Below, piece by piece: positions 1-7,738 of a stretch of 64,000 nucleotides of DNA. The stretch is from Antrihabitans auranticaus (GTDB lineage Bacteria; Actinomycetota; Actinomycetes; Mycobacteriales; Mycobacteriaceae): positions 744,001 through 808,000 of the forward strand of contig NZ_JAEMNW010000003.1 of assembly GCF_016481275.1 (NCBI RefSeq). The letters run 5' to 3'. Both the position numbers and the translations under genes were made by a program. How positions within the stretch are numbered: position 1 is the stretch's first letter; every line of letters starts with the position of its first letter. Below the pieces are notes generated by a model. The model was not told where the DNA came from, did no database searches, and saw only the letters and a program-made list of their open reading frames with translations.

Positions 1-450
1 GGGGTTGCGCACTGGACCAAGCAGGCGGCGGAGTGGATCGGTGCCCATATCGACCCGACCCGGTTGCAAGCAGGTCAGCCGCTGCTGGTCACCGCAAACG
101 ATCACGAGATCCGGATCTACAACGGCGACACCGGTGTCATCGTGGCGACCGAATCGGGCGACCTCATGGCCGCATTCCTTCGCGGCGGGGAGCCGATTCT
201 GCTACACCCCAGTCGCTTGCCCGCGTTGCAGACCGTCTATGCGATGACGATCCACCGCAGTCAGGGCAGCCAGTACGACACCGCGTCCGTGCTGCTCCCC
301 GACGCCAATTCCTCCCTGCTGACGCGCGAACTGCTCTACACAGCCATCACCAGGGCCCGCACTCACGTGCGTGTCGTCGGGACCGAAGAGGCTTTTCTGG
401 CTGGGGTGGAACGGCAGGTCCTGCGAGCCAGTGGGTTGCGCAAGTACTGA
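1..450 (+). CDS. recD: RecD, exodeoxyribonuclease V alpha subunit (C-terminal part)
   Basis: The reading frame is open from the first base of the window, so only about 149 C-terminal residues are present. The end carries two superfamily 1 helicase signatures: a motif V-like TIHRSQGSQY stretch and a motif VI-like LYTAITRAR stretch, with the UvrD-like C-terminal fold between them. This matches the end of RecD, the 5'-3' helicase of RecBCD, which acts in double-strand-break processing. recB and recC would be expected upstream, outside the window. The closing residues after the TRAR motif have the usual length for RecD. A RecD2-type helicase is the alternative and cannot be excluded from this fragment. 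Confidence 0.85.
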   Translation, partial: GVAHWTKQAAEWIGAHIDPTRLQAGQPLLVTANDHEIRIYNGDTGVIVATESGDLMAAFLRGGEPILLHPSRLPALQTVYAMTIHRSQGSQYDTASVLLPDANSSLLTRELLYTAITRARTHVRVVGTEEAFLAGVERQVLRASGLRKY

Positions 451-474
451 GTCGGATCCCAGTTCCTTCGCGCT

Positions 475-533
475 GCTCGCCGTTTCGATCCATGCTCGCG
501 ATATAACGCGAGCGTGGAACAAGGTCGCGAGCG
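475..533. repeat. Dispersed palindromic repeat, copy A
   Basis: A roughly 60-bp imperfect palindrome starts 25 bp after the recD stop. It carries GCTCGCCGTTT on the left and CGCGAGCG on the right, with a TATAACGCGAGCG core. The same element recurs at 46395-46454 with matching arms and core. It could act as a bidirectional transcription-stopping hairpin or as a REP-like mobile palindrome. The rest of the 279-bp gap (451-729) shows no convincing gene. Confidence 0.6.
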
Positions 534-683
534 AGGTGGTGGTGCAGTGGCGACGCCGGCGGGTTCCTCGCGCCATCGACAAAACTGCGGATGCGGTTGC
601 GCAACTGGACCTTCAAGTTCCGTCCTGCTCTCTGGCTGATGATGAAGCTGACCGACTGGTTTGCGACCGCTATCGAAATGCCT

Positions 684-729
684 GATTACCAGCCGGTTTC
701 CGGCGGCGGTATGCGGGTAATCAACCGGC
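684..729 (+). promoter_or_regulatory. Interlocked 7-bp complementary pairs before a start codon
   Basis: GATTACC at 684-690 is complementary to GGTAATC at 716-722, and GCCGGTT at 692-698 is complementary to AACCGGC at 723-729, which directly precedes the ATG at 730. The pairs cross rather than nest, so an RNA could form either helix or a pseudoknot-like fold covering the initiation region. No clear Shine-Dalgarno sequence is visible. Function is inferred only from geometry. Confidence 0.3.
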
Positions 730-1239
730 ATGAGGACTGAACTCGATCCGGAATTCAGCGAGGAGACGGCGCAACCGATCGACTGGTCGGTGGCGGACAA
801 AGTTCTGACCGAAGCCGAAACCTCGTGGTTGGCAACCGTACGGCCGACGGGGCGACCGCATGTGACGCCGCTGATCACGGTCTGGCTCGACGGTGCGATT
901 CACTTCACCGCTGGTCCCCGCGAACGAAAGACTCGAAACCTTCGCGAGAACTCGAAAGTCGTCGTCACCACCGGCAACAACACCCTGAGCGACGGCCTCG
1001 ACGTCGTCGTCGAGGGCGATGCGATCCGGACAACCGATCAGGACACACTGCGGCGAATTGCCGAGGCCTATCTGGGCAAGTACGGCGAGACCTGGCGTTT
1101 CTCGGTCGGCGACGGCGTGCTGATCGACCCGAGCGGCCGGAACGACGGTTGGGTCTTCGCGGTCACGCCGCGGGTCGCCTTCGCTTTCGGGAAAGTTCCG
1201 TACAGCCAGACACGCTACGAATTCCGCGAACAATCCTGA
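730..1239 (+). CDS. PPOX-family F420/FMN-dependent oxidoreductase
   Basis: This 169-residue protein has the split-barrel fold of the pyridoxamine-5'-phosphate-oxidase-like family. Visible marks are the early TSWLATVRPTGRPHVTPLITVW strand pair (around residues 31-52), the basic RERKTRNLRENSKV stretch that typically meets the cofactor phosphate, and a late FAVTPRVAFAFGK strand before the C-terminus. Actinobacterial members use F420 or FMN to reduce or bind small molecules, and the substrate here is unknown. It ends 25 bp inside the convergent PPOX gene at 1215-1721, so the two 3' ends overlap. The ATG at 730 is taken as the start because it begins the usual N-terminal extension and no better start lies upstream. 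Confidence 0.8.
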   Translation: MRTELDPEFSEETAQPIDWSVADKVLTEAETSWLATVRPTGRPHVTPLITVWLDGAIHFTAGPRERKTRNLRENSKVVVTTGNNTLSDGLDVVVEGDAIRTTDQDTLRRIAEAYLGKYGETWRFSVGDGVLIDPSGRNDGWVFAVTPRVAFAFGKVPYSQTRYEFREQS

Positions 1240-1721
1240 GCGAGCTGGCGCAGCCGAACTCGTTTGGCGACAGCCTTCGGATTCTGCGAGTCGAAGTCGA
1301 GAACGCGCGCCCAGTCCGGTGCGACACCGATCCGGGCCATCCGTGGATAACGAGACCTGACGTCGGCTTCGAACGTTCGCCACTGGTCGCGCTGGAGCAA
1401 CCGCCTGGCGCCGAGAAGATATTCGTCGGGGATCCCGTCGACGAGGCTGATCTGCGCTCTGCCGCGGACCAGCAGCATGTCCCGCTCCTTGGGGGACTCC
1501 AGGCTCAGCGCTATGTCGGGGTTGGCGCGCATCGCCGCGACCTTCGCAGAATCGGGATCGGCACAGACGACGAACTCCGTGCCCGTCCAGTGAAAGCCGA
1601 CCGGCAGCACCCGCGGTGACTGGTCCAGCGCGGTATACGCCAGCCGCGCGGGAATCGGGGCTGCCAGGAGCGCTCGGGCCGCGGATTCTTCGAGGACTTC
1701 GATGACGTCGGCAGGCTGCAT
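1215..1721 (-). CDS. PPOX-family (pyridoxamine 5'-phosphate oxidase-like) protein
   Basis: A 168-residue split-barrel flavin-type protein. It shows the LLAAPIPARLAYTALDQSPRVLPVGF opening strands, the FVVCADPDSAKVAAMRANPDIALSLE cofactor-phosphate region and a late YPRMARIGVAPDWARVLDF strand. The ATG at 1721 is preferred over an in-frame start 111 bp further upstream, because the extension is low-complexity and would overlap the promoter and start of the divergent peptidase gene. It is the second PPOX protein in 1 kb, but it differs clearly from the gene at 730, so this is not a recent tandem duplication. Substrate and cofactor (F420 or FMN) cannot be told from sequence. Confidence 0.75.
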   Translation of the reverse strand: MQPADVIEVLEESAARALLAAPIPARLAYTALDQSPRVLPVGFHWTGTEFVVCADPDSAKVAAMRANPDIALSLESPKERDMLLVRGRAQISLVDGIPDEYLLGARRLLQRDQWRTFEADVRSRYPRMARIGVAPDWARVLDFDSQNPKAVAKRVRLRQLAQDCSRNS

Positions 1722-1770
1722 TCGGGGGGTGTACCCACGCGGGCGCGCGTCGACACACCGATACGGTGGC

Positions 1771-2727
1771 GTGGTGACGTTCCCTGTGACCGAACCGCAC
1801 GAATCGGGAAGTCTGGCCGTCGGCGACGGCAACCTCGTCTACTGGGACGTGCGCGGCAATCCGTACGGCAAGCCGGTGGTCTTGCTGCACGGCGGACCCG
1901 GTGGTGGTTGCAAGCCGGGCATGGCGCAGGTCTTCGACCCTGCGCTCTATCGGATCGTCATGCTCGATCAGCGCGGTTGCGGTCGCAGCACACCCCACGC
2001 GAGTGACCCCGCGACCGACCTCTCCACCAACACCACCGAGCACCTGATCGCCGACATCGAGCTGTTGCGCGGGCACCTCGGGGTCGCTCGGTGGATGGTG
2101 GTCGGGTGGTCATGGGGAACCACGCTCGGGCTGGCATATGCGGAGGCGCACCCCGACCGCGTGACCGAGGTGGTGCTCGCATCCGTCACGACGACCGGGC
2201 CCCGCGAGGTCGACTGGATCACGCGGTCTGTCGGGCGATTGTTCCCCGAGGAATGGGCGCGGTTCCGTGCTGCGGTGCCCGCGGCTCTCCGCGACCGGAG
2301 CATGGTCGACGCTTACGCCGCCCTGCTCGCCGACCCGGATCCCGCAGTTCGCGATGAGGCTGCCCGAGCGTGGTGCGAGTGGGAGGACAGCCACGTCGGA
2401 ATCGGCTCGAAGCGTCGACACTTCAAGCAGTTCGACGACCCCGCCTTTCGGTTGTGCTTCGTGCGTTTGACGACGCACTACTGGCGCCACGCAGCTTTCC
2501 TCCCGGAGGGTCAGCTGCTTCGGGACGTCACGAAGCTCAACGGAATCCCCGGTGTTCTGATCACCGGACGCCTGGATCTGAGCGGTCCGCCGGACACGGC
2601 GTGGGAGCTCGCGCAAGCCTGGCCGGACGCCGAATTGCACCTTGTCGACGACGACGGGCACGGCGGTCCGGGGATCACCGCGCACATGGTTGCCGCAACC
2701 AACCGGTTTGCTGCCAATCGCCTGTGA
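1771..2727 (+). CDS. pip: Proline iminopeptidase (alpha/beta hydrolase)
   Basis: A cytosolic serine peptidase of family S33 that removes N-terminal proline from peptides. All expected marks are visible: the oxyanion loop HGGPGGG near residue 40, the nucleophile elbow GWSWGT near residue 114, the catalytic Asp in TGRLDLSGP and the terminal His in DDDGHGG. The length of about 318 residues is normal for the family. Two adjacent GTG codons (1771 and 1774) are possible starts. They follow a TACGGT hexamer closely, which suggests a leaderless or nearly leaderless mRNA. The divergent PPOX gene starts 50 bp away, so the two promoters share this short gap. Confidence 0.88.
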   Translation: MVTFPVTEPHESGSLAVGDGNLVYWDVRGNPYGKPVVLLHGGPGGGCKPGMAQVFDPALYRIVMLDQRGCGRSTPHASDPATDLSTNTTEHLIADIELLRGHLGVARWMVVGWSWGTTLGLAYAEAHPDRVTEVVLASVTTTGPREVDWITRSVGRLFPEEWARFRAAVPAALRDRSMVDAYAALLADPDPAVRDEAARAWCEWEDSHVGIGSKRRHFKQFDDPAFRLCFVRLTTHYWRHAAFLPEGQLLRDVTKLNGIPGVLITGRLDLSGPPDTAWELAQAWPDAELHLVDDDGHGGPGITAHMVAATNRFAANRL

Positions 2728-2828
2728 ACGATGGTCGTTCGGTAGCCAAATCTGGCATAGTCATACCAGTTGTGCAGGCATTTCACCGTTAGCGCACAGT
2801 GCGGGTCGGTAGTAGCGGGTGTTTCGGG

Positions 2829-3221
2829 ATGGTTGTCTTGATTCGAAGGATTTCCGCACCGGCAGTTGCCGGTCTCTTGCTTGCGACGGCCGTGCTCAGC
2901 CTGCCCGGCCAGGCCAGCGCAGCGGTCGCCAAATTGGACCTCCTGCAGGGCAACAGCAACGGCTTCGGTGCCAGTTGCACCTACACCCTTACAGCGTGGA
3001 CGACGTCCAACGTGCCGGTGACATTTGCCGACGCGGCCGGCGCGAGTTTCACGCCGGCCGCGCAGGTCGTGCCAACGGGCGGTAGTGCAACCGTGAACTG
3101 GACGCCGAACGCGCCGGGATCCCACCTGCTGACGGCAACGCAGGGCGACAACGTGCAGACGACGCTGGTCGTGGTCGGTACCGGCGTCAACACCGGTAGC
3201 ACGACCTGCCGGGTGTTCTAG
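2829..3221 (+). CDS. Small exported protein with Ig-like beta fold
   Basis: A 130-residue protein with a classical Sec signal peptide: basic MVVLIRR, a hydrophobic core, and cleavage expected after GQASA near residue 30. The mature part is Thr/Val/Ala-rich with alternating strands (VTFADAAGASFTPA, TVNWTPNAPGSHLLTATQ) resembling a single bacterial Ig-like domain. Two cysteines, one early (ASCTY) and one near the end (TTCRVF), could form a disulfide. No catalytic motif is seen. The ATG at 2829 is chosen because it starts the signal peptide directly. It is convergent with the acyl-CoA dehydrogenase gene, with 4 bp between stops. Function unknown. Confidence 0.7.
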   Translation: MVVLIRRISAPAVAGLLLATAVLSLPGQASAAVAKLDLLQGNSNGFGASCTYTLTAWTTSNVPVTFADAAGASFTPAAQVVPTGGSATVNWTPNAPGSHLLTATQGDNVQTTLVVVGTGVNTGSTTCRVF

Positions 3222-3225
3222 CGCG

Positions 3226-4371
3226 TCAGGAAACGGGGCTCACACCGAGCGTCACACGTCCGGTGAACTGGGTTTGCTTCGCGCGCGGCAGTGGGTGGAA
3301 CAGGCTGCCGTGGATGTCGCGGTAGAGCCGCTCGATGTCGCTGTGCCGCGAGAAGCCGAGACCTCCGGTCGCCTCGATCGCAAGCCGGACGGTGTCGATC
3401 AGTGCGTCGGCAGCGACGGTCTTCCGGCTCAGGATCCGGCTCGCGTAGGCGTCGGTGTTGGCGAACTGGAGATTGTCGGAATCGGCGAACATGGCGGCGA
3501 CGAGGTCCTCGGCCGTCGTGTACGCGTTCATCATCTCGCCGACGAGCTGATAGGTGTGCGCCTCTGTCTTGCCGACGACCGCTTTGCGCGCCAATTCGAC
3601 TGCAGCATCCGCGATTCCCAGGTAGGTAGACATGATCAACGGCATCGCGGCGCCGACGACGATGTTCAGCAATTGCGGCCACGCGTCCGCCGGCCGGATC
3701 AGCGATACCGCCGCGTCGGGCACGAAGACGTCCTCGAAAATCACGGTGTGCGAGCCGGTAGCGCGCAGACCCATTGTGTCCCAAGTCGATTCGATTCGGA
3801 CACCGTCTGCGCGCAACGGGATCGCACAGTGGATGACCTTCGCGCCATCGGGCGCGTCTTCCCAGCGGATGCTCGTCACGACCACGTTGCCGACCTCGCA
3901 ACCGCTCGCCGGAGCCTTCCGCGCCGACACCCGGTAGCCGCCGTCGACGCGGACGGCACTGCCGTTCGAGACGACCCAGTCGGAAGCGCCCGTGCTGACG
4001 AGGACGGCGTGGTCGCCTACCACTTTGCCGAACACCTTCGAGGCGTCCATGCCATGGTTGTGCCGCCAGACCTGGGTGGCAACGAGGTGGGTGTGCATCG
4101 CGAGAGACACCGCGGTGGAGGGGTCGTGAGAAGCCAGTTCCCGGAGTACAGCGCCCATCTCGGCATGAGTCGCACCACCGCCGCCGAAGGCGACGGGCAC
4201 CAATGCGCTGGTGATTCCCGATGTGCGCAGCGTGTCGAACGCCGTGAAGGAGATTTCTCCGGTGCGGTCGCGTTCGGCTGCTTCGGCGTAGAGGGCCGGG
4301 CCGATCTCACGGGCGACAGCGGCCCAGTCGGTGGCGGGGAAGGTGGTCTCAGGTTGTGCAAAAGTCGTCAT
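3226..4371 (-). CDS. Acyl-CoA dehydrogenase family flavoprotein
   Basis: A 381-residue protein with the three-domain acyl-CoA dehydrogenase layout: a helical N-terminus, a middle beta domain (MGLRATGSHTVIFEDVFVPDAAV, around residues 205-230) and a C-terminal helical bundle ending in LAIEATGGLGFSRHSDIERLYRDIHGS, where family members bind FAD across the dimer. It lacks an obvious catalytic Glu in the usual place. The fold variant resembles the HsaA/DszC/nitroalkane-oxidase-like branch as much as true fatty-acyl dehydrogenases, so the substrate is uncertain. It is divergent from the HxlR gene with a 117-bp gap, a common regulator-target arrangement. Confidence 0.8.
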   Translation of the reverse strand: MTTFAQPETTFPATDWAAVAREIGPALYAEAAERDRTGEISFTAFDTLRTSGITSALVPVAFGGGGATHAEMGAVLRELASHDPSTAVSLAMHTHLVATQVWRHNHGMDASKVFGKVVGDHAVLVSTGASDWVVSNGSAVRVDGGYRVSARKAPASGCEVGNVVVTSIRWEDAPDGAKVIHCAIPLRADGVRIESTWDTMGLRATGSHTVIFEDVFVPDAAVSLIRPADAWPQLLNIVVGAAMPLIMSTYLGIADAAVELARKAVVGKTEAHTYQLVGEMMNAYTTAEDLVAAMFADSDNLQFANTDAYASRILSRKTVAADALIDTVRLAIEATGGLGFSRHSDIERLYRDIHGSLFHPLPRAKQTQFTGRVTLGVSPVS

Positions 4372-4488
4372 GCATCAACGGTATGAACGGTCGCGACCTG
4401 CAGATAGTCTAGAAATTGCACTCAACCGGTACGAAAAATAGACCTAGGGTGCCTAGCGCCGAGGCGGCGTTCGAAGTGAGGTGGCGTT

Positions 4489-5160
4489 GTGGCGGATGTC
4501 AGTTATGGGCAGTATTGTCCGATTTCCCGTGCGCTCGACGTGGTCGGCGAGCGGTGGTCGTTGCTGATCGTTCGCGACTTGATCATCGGGACAACGCGTT
4601 TCAACGATTTGGCGCGCGGCCTTCCTGGAATCTCCCGGAGTCTGCTGACGAAGCGGCTTCGGCAGTTCGAGCAGGCGGGTCTCGTCGAACGAACCGGCTC
4701 CCACTACGTCCTGACGAAAGCCGGCCAGGCGCTCGAGCCCATCGTCTTCGGTCTCGGCGAGTGGGGAGCTCAGTTCGCGTTCGGCGATCCGGAACCGGCC
4801 GAGCTCGACGCGGAATTGCTCGTCTGGTGGATGCACAGCCGCATCGACACGTCGGGGTTGCCCGGCAGGCGCCACGTCGTCCACATTCGGTTCACCGACG
4901 ACCCGCGTCTGTACTGGGTGGTGGTGGAGGCGGGTGATCCGTCGATCTGCAAGACCGATCCCGGGTACGACACCGACGTCACACTCATCGCGGATGTCGC
5001 GGCGCTGTATCAAGTCTGGCTGGGCAAGCTGTCGGTGAACGACGCGCTGCGCGCCGGGAAAATCGAGGTGGTCGGGTCGAGCGCTTTCACGCGGCGCATC
5101 TCGTCGATCCTGCAGATGAGCCCGATGGCACCGGCGGTCAGTGCTGCTGTGCGCGCTTAG
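4489..5160 (+). CDS. HxlR-family winged-helix regulator
   Basis: A 223-residue transcription factor. The N-terminal 100 residues are a standard HxlR winged helix: YGQYCPISRALDVVGERWSLLIVRDL with the conserved early Cys, then FNDLARGLPGISRSLLTKRLRQFEQAGLVER as recognition helix and start of the wing. The extra 110 C-terminal residues resemble a sterol-carrier-like sensing domain found in long actinobacterial HxlR proteins. The GTG start gives the usual N-terminus. The single Cys near residue 10 is used for redox or electrophile sensing in some family members. Likely targets are the divergent acyl-CoA dehydrogenase and the dihydrofolate-reductase-like gene 40 bp downstream. Confidence 0.87.
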   Translation: MADVSYGQYCPISRALDVVGERWSLLIVRDLIIGTTRFNDLARGLPGISRSLLTKRLRQFEQAGLVERTGSHYVLTKAGQALEPIVFGLGEWGAQFAFGDPEPAELDAELLVWWMHSRIDTSGLPGRRHVVHIRFTDDPRLYWVVVEAGDPSICKTDPGYDTDVTLIADVAALYQVWLGKLSVNDALRAGKIEVVGSSAFTRRISSILQMSPMAPAVSAAVRA

Positions 5161-5200
5161 AGACTGCTTGGTGAGCACCGATCGGGGGTAGGCCTACACC

Positions 5201-5737
5201 GTGCGGAAACTCATCGTTACCGAGAACGTCACCCTCGACGGCATAGTTTCACCGATCGGCGACTGGTTCGACCCGACGAAATCGGATGAAGAGCTGCTGG
5301 CCACCACGAATGCGCACGGTGCGGCAGCCGATGCACTCGTACTCGGCCGGACCACCTACGAGGAGTTCGCAGGCTACTGGCCGGGGCGCGAAGGCGATCC
5401 GATCTCGGAGTACCTCGACGGCGTTGCCAAATTCGTCGTGTCGACGTCGTTGGAACAGGCCGACTGGGTGAACACGACGATCGTCTCGAGCCTCGATCCC
5501 ATCGCCGACCTGAAAGCCGAACAGGGCAAGGACATCACGGTGACCGGCAGCGTCACGTTGGTCGATTCGCTGTTGCGGGCGGGGCTCGTCGACATGGTCC
5601 GCCTGTTCGTGTATCCGATCGTGCAAGGCCACGGTCGAACCCTGTTTCCGACAGGACTTGCACCGACGGTGACCTTGCTCGAGACGAAGGCGTTCGAGTC
5701 CGGAGTCGCGCTGCTTTCCTACGAGGTCGATTCGTAG
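5201..5737 (+). CDS. Dihydrofolate-reductase-like (RibD C-terminal fold) protein
   Basis: A 178-residue member of the RibD C-terminal / DHFR-like family, which bind NADPH. It opens with MRKLIVTENVTLDGIVSP and has the ADALVLGRTTYEEFAGYW nucleotide-loop region and the closing GLVDMVRLFVYPIVQGHGRTLF segment typical of the group. True RibD deaminase residues are absent, so it is not a riboflavin enzyme by itself; physiological substrates are mostly unknown. It starts with GTG directly after a TAGGCCTAC stretch, compatible with a leaderless transcript, and follows the HxlR gene by 40 bp. A related but distinct protein lies at 7719-8279. Confidence 0.82.
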   Translation: MRKLIVTENVTLDGIVSPIGDWFDPTKSDEELLATTNAHGAAADALVLGRTTYEEFAGYWPGREGDPISEYLDGVAKFVVSTSLEQADWVNTTIVSSLDPIADLKAEQGKDITVTGSVTLVDSLLRAGLVDMVRLFVYPIVQGHGRTLFPTGLAPTVTLLETKAFESGVALLSYEVDS

Positions 5738-5740
5738 GAC

Positions 5741-6448
5741 CTACTTGTAGACCTCGAGCGCTGCGACGATGTCGGCTTCGGTCTTGGCCTTGTCCAATCC
5801 GACGGTGTGCAGGGGCCCGGACCCGTCCTCGTCCTCGAGCAGCGCCAGCAGGATGTGTTCGGTTCCAATGTAGTTGTGGCCGAGGCGAAGCGCTTCGCGG
5901 AACGTCAGCTGGAGGACCTTCTTGGCGGCGGCGTCGTACGGGACGAGGTCGGGCGCGTCCTCGACGGCGGGCGGCAACGTGACCGCTGCGCGGATCGCGT
6001 CGAAGGTAACCCCTTGTCTTGCAATCATTTTGGCGGCGAGCGCATCCGGCTCGGACAGCAATCCGAGGATCAGATGCGCTGTCCCCATCTGCGCGTTGCG
6101 CGCGCTCTGTGCCTCGTTGTGTCCGGCCATGACGACGTTGGCCGCCCGCGGTGTGAACCGGCTGAAGCCCTCGTTCGGATCGATGTCGTTCTGGTCTTTG
6201 GTGACGAACCGCTTCTGCGCGGCCTGCTTGGTGACGCCCATGCTCTGGCCGATTTCGGTCCACGAGGCCCCGGAGCGCCTGGCTTGGTCTACGAAGTGGC
6301 CGATCAGGTGGTCGGCTACCTCGCCGAGATGGTTCGCGGCGATCACGGCGTCGGAGAGTTGATCGAGGACGTCGGTGTGCACCTTCTTGATTGCTTCGAT
6401 CAGGTCGTCGAGGCGGACGGGGTTCTTCATGCGGGTTGGTTCGGTCAT
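5741..6448 (-). CDS. clpC2: ClpC2-like short Clp N-domain protein with HTH
   Basis: A 235-residue protein without AAA+ modules. Residues about 1-85 include a helix-turn-helix-like stretch (SGASWTEIGQSMGVTKQAAQKRF). Residues about 95-235 hold two ClpC-type N-domain repeats (FTPRAANVVMAGHNEAQ... and FREALRLGHNYIGTEHILLALLEDEDG). This architecture and wording match mycobacterial ClpC2, a short protein that shares the peptide/drug-binding N-domain of ClpC1 but has no ATPase. It has been linked to sensing or buffering cyclomarin-type ligands. Two identical-arm palindromes sit 1 bp upstream of the start codon, strongly suggesting autorepression through the HTH. It ends 3 bp from the convergent DHFR-like gene. 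Confidence 0.85.
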   Translation of the reverse strand: MTEPTRMKNPVRLDDLIEAIKKVHTDVLDQLSDAVIAANHLGEVADHLIGHFVDQARRSGASWTEIGQSMGVTKQAAQKRFVTKDQNDIDPNEGFSRFTPRAANVVMAGHNEAQSARNAQMGTAHLILGLLSEPDALAAKMIARQGVTFDAIRAAVTLPPAVEDAPDLVPYDAAAKKVLQLTFREALRLGHNYIGTEHILLALLEDEDGSGPLHTVGLDKAKTEADIVAALEVYK

Positions 6449-6449
6449 G

Positions 6450-6468
6450 CGTCAACCATAGGTTGACG
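6450..6468. promoter_or_regulatory. Palindromic operator O1 of the clpC2 promoter
   Basis: CGTCAACCATAGGTTGACG is a perfect 8-bp inverted repeat with a 3-bp centre. It starts one base upstream of the clpC2 ATG, so it would lie in the 5' end of the mRNA or over the start of transcription. It is one of two copies spaced 28 bp centre to centre. Confidence 0.75.
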
Positions 6469-6477
6469 CAGCGCAAT

Positions 6478-6496
6478 CGTCAACCATCGGTTGACG
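6478..6496. promoter_or_regulatory. Palindromic operator O2 of the clpC2 promoter
   Basis: CGTCAACCATCGGTTGACG differs from O1 only at the central base. The 28-bp spacing, a little under three helical turns, suits cooperative binding of two repressor dimers. It also lies 42 bp upstream of the divergent metallophosphoesterase start, so both genes could be affected. Confidence 0.75.
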
Positions 6497-6538
6497 AAGA
6501 TTCGGGAACCGCCCGGCCTGCCGGTACGTTTCCGAATT

Positions 6539-7738
6539 GTGAGTCAACGAGTAGACCAAGACCCAGCGGCACAGAAACCGGTGCTGCGGCGGCGCGTCGT
6601 CGTCCGGCGTCTGGTGTTCACCACCGTCGTCCTGACGATCCTCGCGCTGTTGTTTGCGCTGCCGTGGTGGGCGTTGGTGTATTCGAGCACCGACTGGCCG
6701 ACGCCGGTCGTCGCGGTCGGCACCCTCGTCTTCGTTGCGATGTTGATCGCTCTGCCGACCTTCATGTTCCTCGGGCACGGCCCCCGTCATCTCGACTGGG
6801 CCGCACGCCTCGGCGATGCGCTGCTGGGCGTGGTCTGGGTGCTCTTCGTGTGGACGCTCATCGGTGATCTGCTGCGGCTCGCGCTGCTCATCGGCGGTGT
6901 CGACAACCCGGCACGTTCGCGAATCGTCGCGATTTTCACGCTCGTCGCTGTTGTCGTGCTGCTTGCCTGGGGGTTCGTCGAGGCGATGCGAATTCCGCGA
7001 GTCGTGCGGCTGGACGTGACAATTCCCCGATTGGGTCGTGACCTCGACGGCACCACGGTTGTTGCGATCACCGACACGCACTACGGCGCGATCGACCGGG
7101 CCAAGTGGTCCGCCGGTGTGGTCGAGGCCGTCAACGAGTTGAATGCCGACATCGTCTGCCACGTCGGCGACATCGCTGATGGCACGGTGACCCAACGACG
7201 TCTGCAGGCAGAGCCTTTGGCATCTGTTCGTGCGCGGTTGGCGAAGGTCTACGTCACGGGCAATCACGAGTACTTCAGCGAAGCGCAGGGCTGGCTCGAC
7301 TACATGACCGAGATCGGGTGGGAGTCGCTGCACAACCGGCACGTCGTGGTCGGCAAGGGCGGTTCGGAGTTGGTCATCGCCGGTGTCGACGATGCGACAG
7401 CGCGCGGTTCGGGACTCGAGGGCCACGGCGCCAATCTCGCCGAGGCGTTGCGCGGCGCCGACCCCGACTCGCCGATTCTCCTGCTCGCCCACCAGCCCAA
7501 GCAGGTCAAGCAAGCCGAAGCAGCGGGCGTCGACCTGCAGCTCGCAGGGCACACCCACGGCGGTCAGATGTGGCCGTTCAACTTCCTCGTGCGCCTGGAT
7601 CAGCCGGTCGTGCACGGCCTCGCGAAGTTCGGCGAGCGGACCCAGCTCTACACCAGTCGCGGCTCGGGGTTCTGGGGTCCGCCGTTCCGTATCTTCGCAC
7701 CGAGCGAGATCACGCTGATCACGTTGCGCGCTTCGTAA
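6539..7738 (+). CDS. Membrane-anchored metallophosphoesterase
   Basis: A 399-residue calcineurin-like phosphoesterase. The first 150 residues hold about four to five hydrophobic segments. The catalytic domain shows the complete metal-binding set: ITDTHYG (D-x-H), HVGDIADG, VTGNHEY, an AHQPKQ histidine and GHTHGGQMWP. Homologues act on phosphoesters at the membrane face, and the substrate is unknown. The GTG at 6539 is preferred to an upstream TTG because that TTG lies inside operator O2. A TACGTT hexamer 8 bp before the GTG fits a leaderless start. It overlaps the next convergent gene by 20 bp. Confidence 0.88.
   Translation: MSQRVDQDPAAQKPVLRRRVVVRRLVFTTVVLTILALLFALPWWALVYSSTDWPTPVVAVGTLVFVAMLIALPTFMFLGHGPRHLDWAARLGDALLGVVWVLFVWTLIGDLLRLALLIGGVDNPARSRIVAIFTLVAVVVLLAWGFVEAMRIPRVVRLDVTIPRLGRDLDGTTVVAITDTHYGAIDRAKWSAGVVEAVNELNADIVCHVGDIADGTVTQRRLQAEPLASVRARLAKVYVTGNHEYFSEAQGWLDYMTEIGWESLHNRHVVVGKGGSELVIAGVDDATARGSGLEGHGANLAEALRGADPDSPILLLAHQPKQVKQAEAAGVDLQLAGHTHGGQMWPFNFLVRLDQPVVHGLAKFGERTQLYTSRGSGFWGPPFRIFAPSEITLITLRAS

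Noticed and set aside
721-2076. A 451-residue open frame on the minus strand across the PPOX and peptidase genes
   Set aside because: It runs antisense to three well-supported genes, and its translation is Arg/Ala-rich with no domain. Long antisense frames are common at this GC content.
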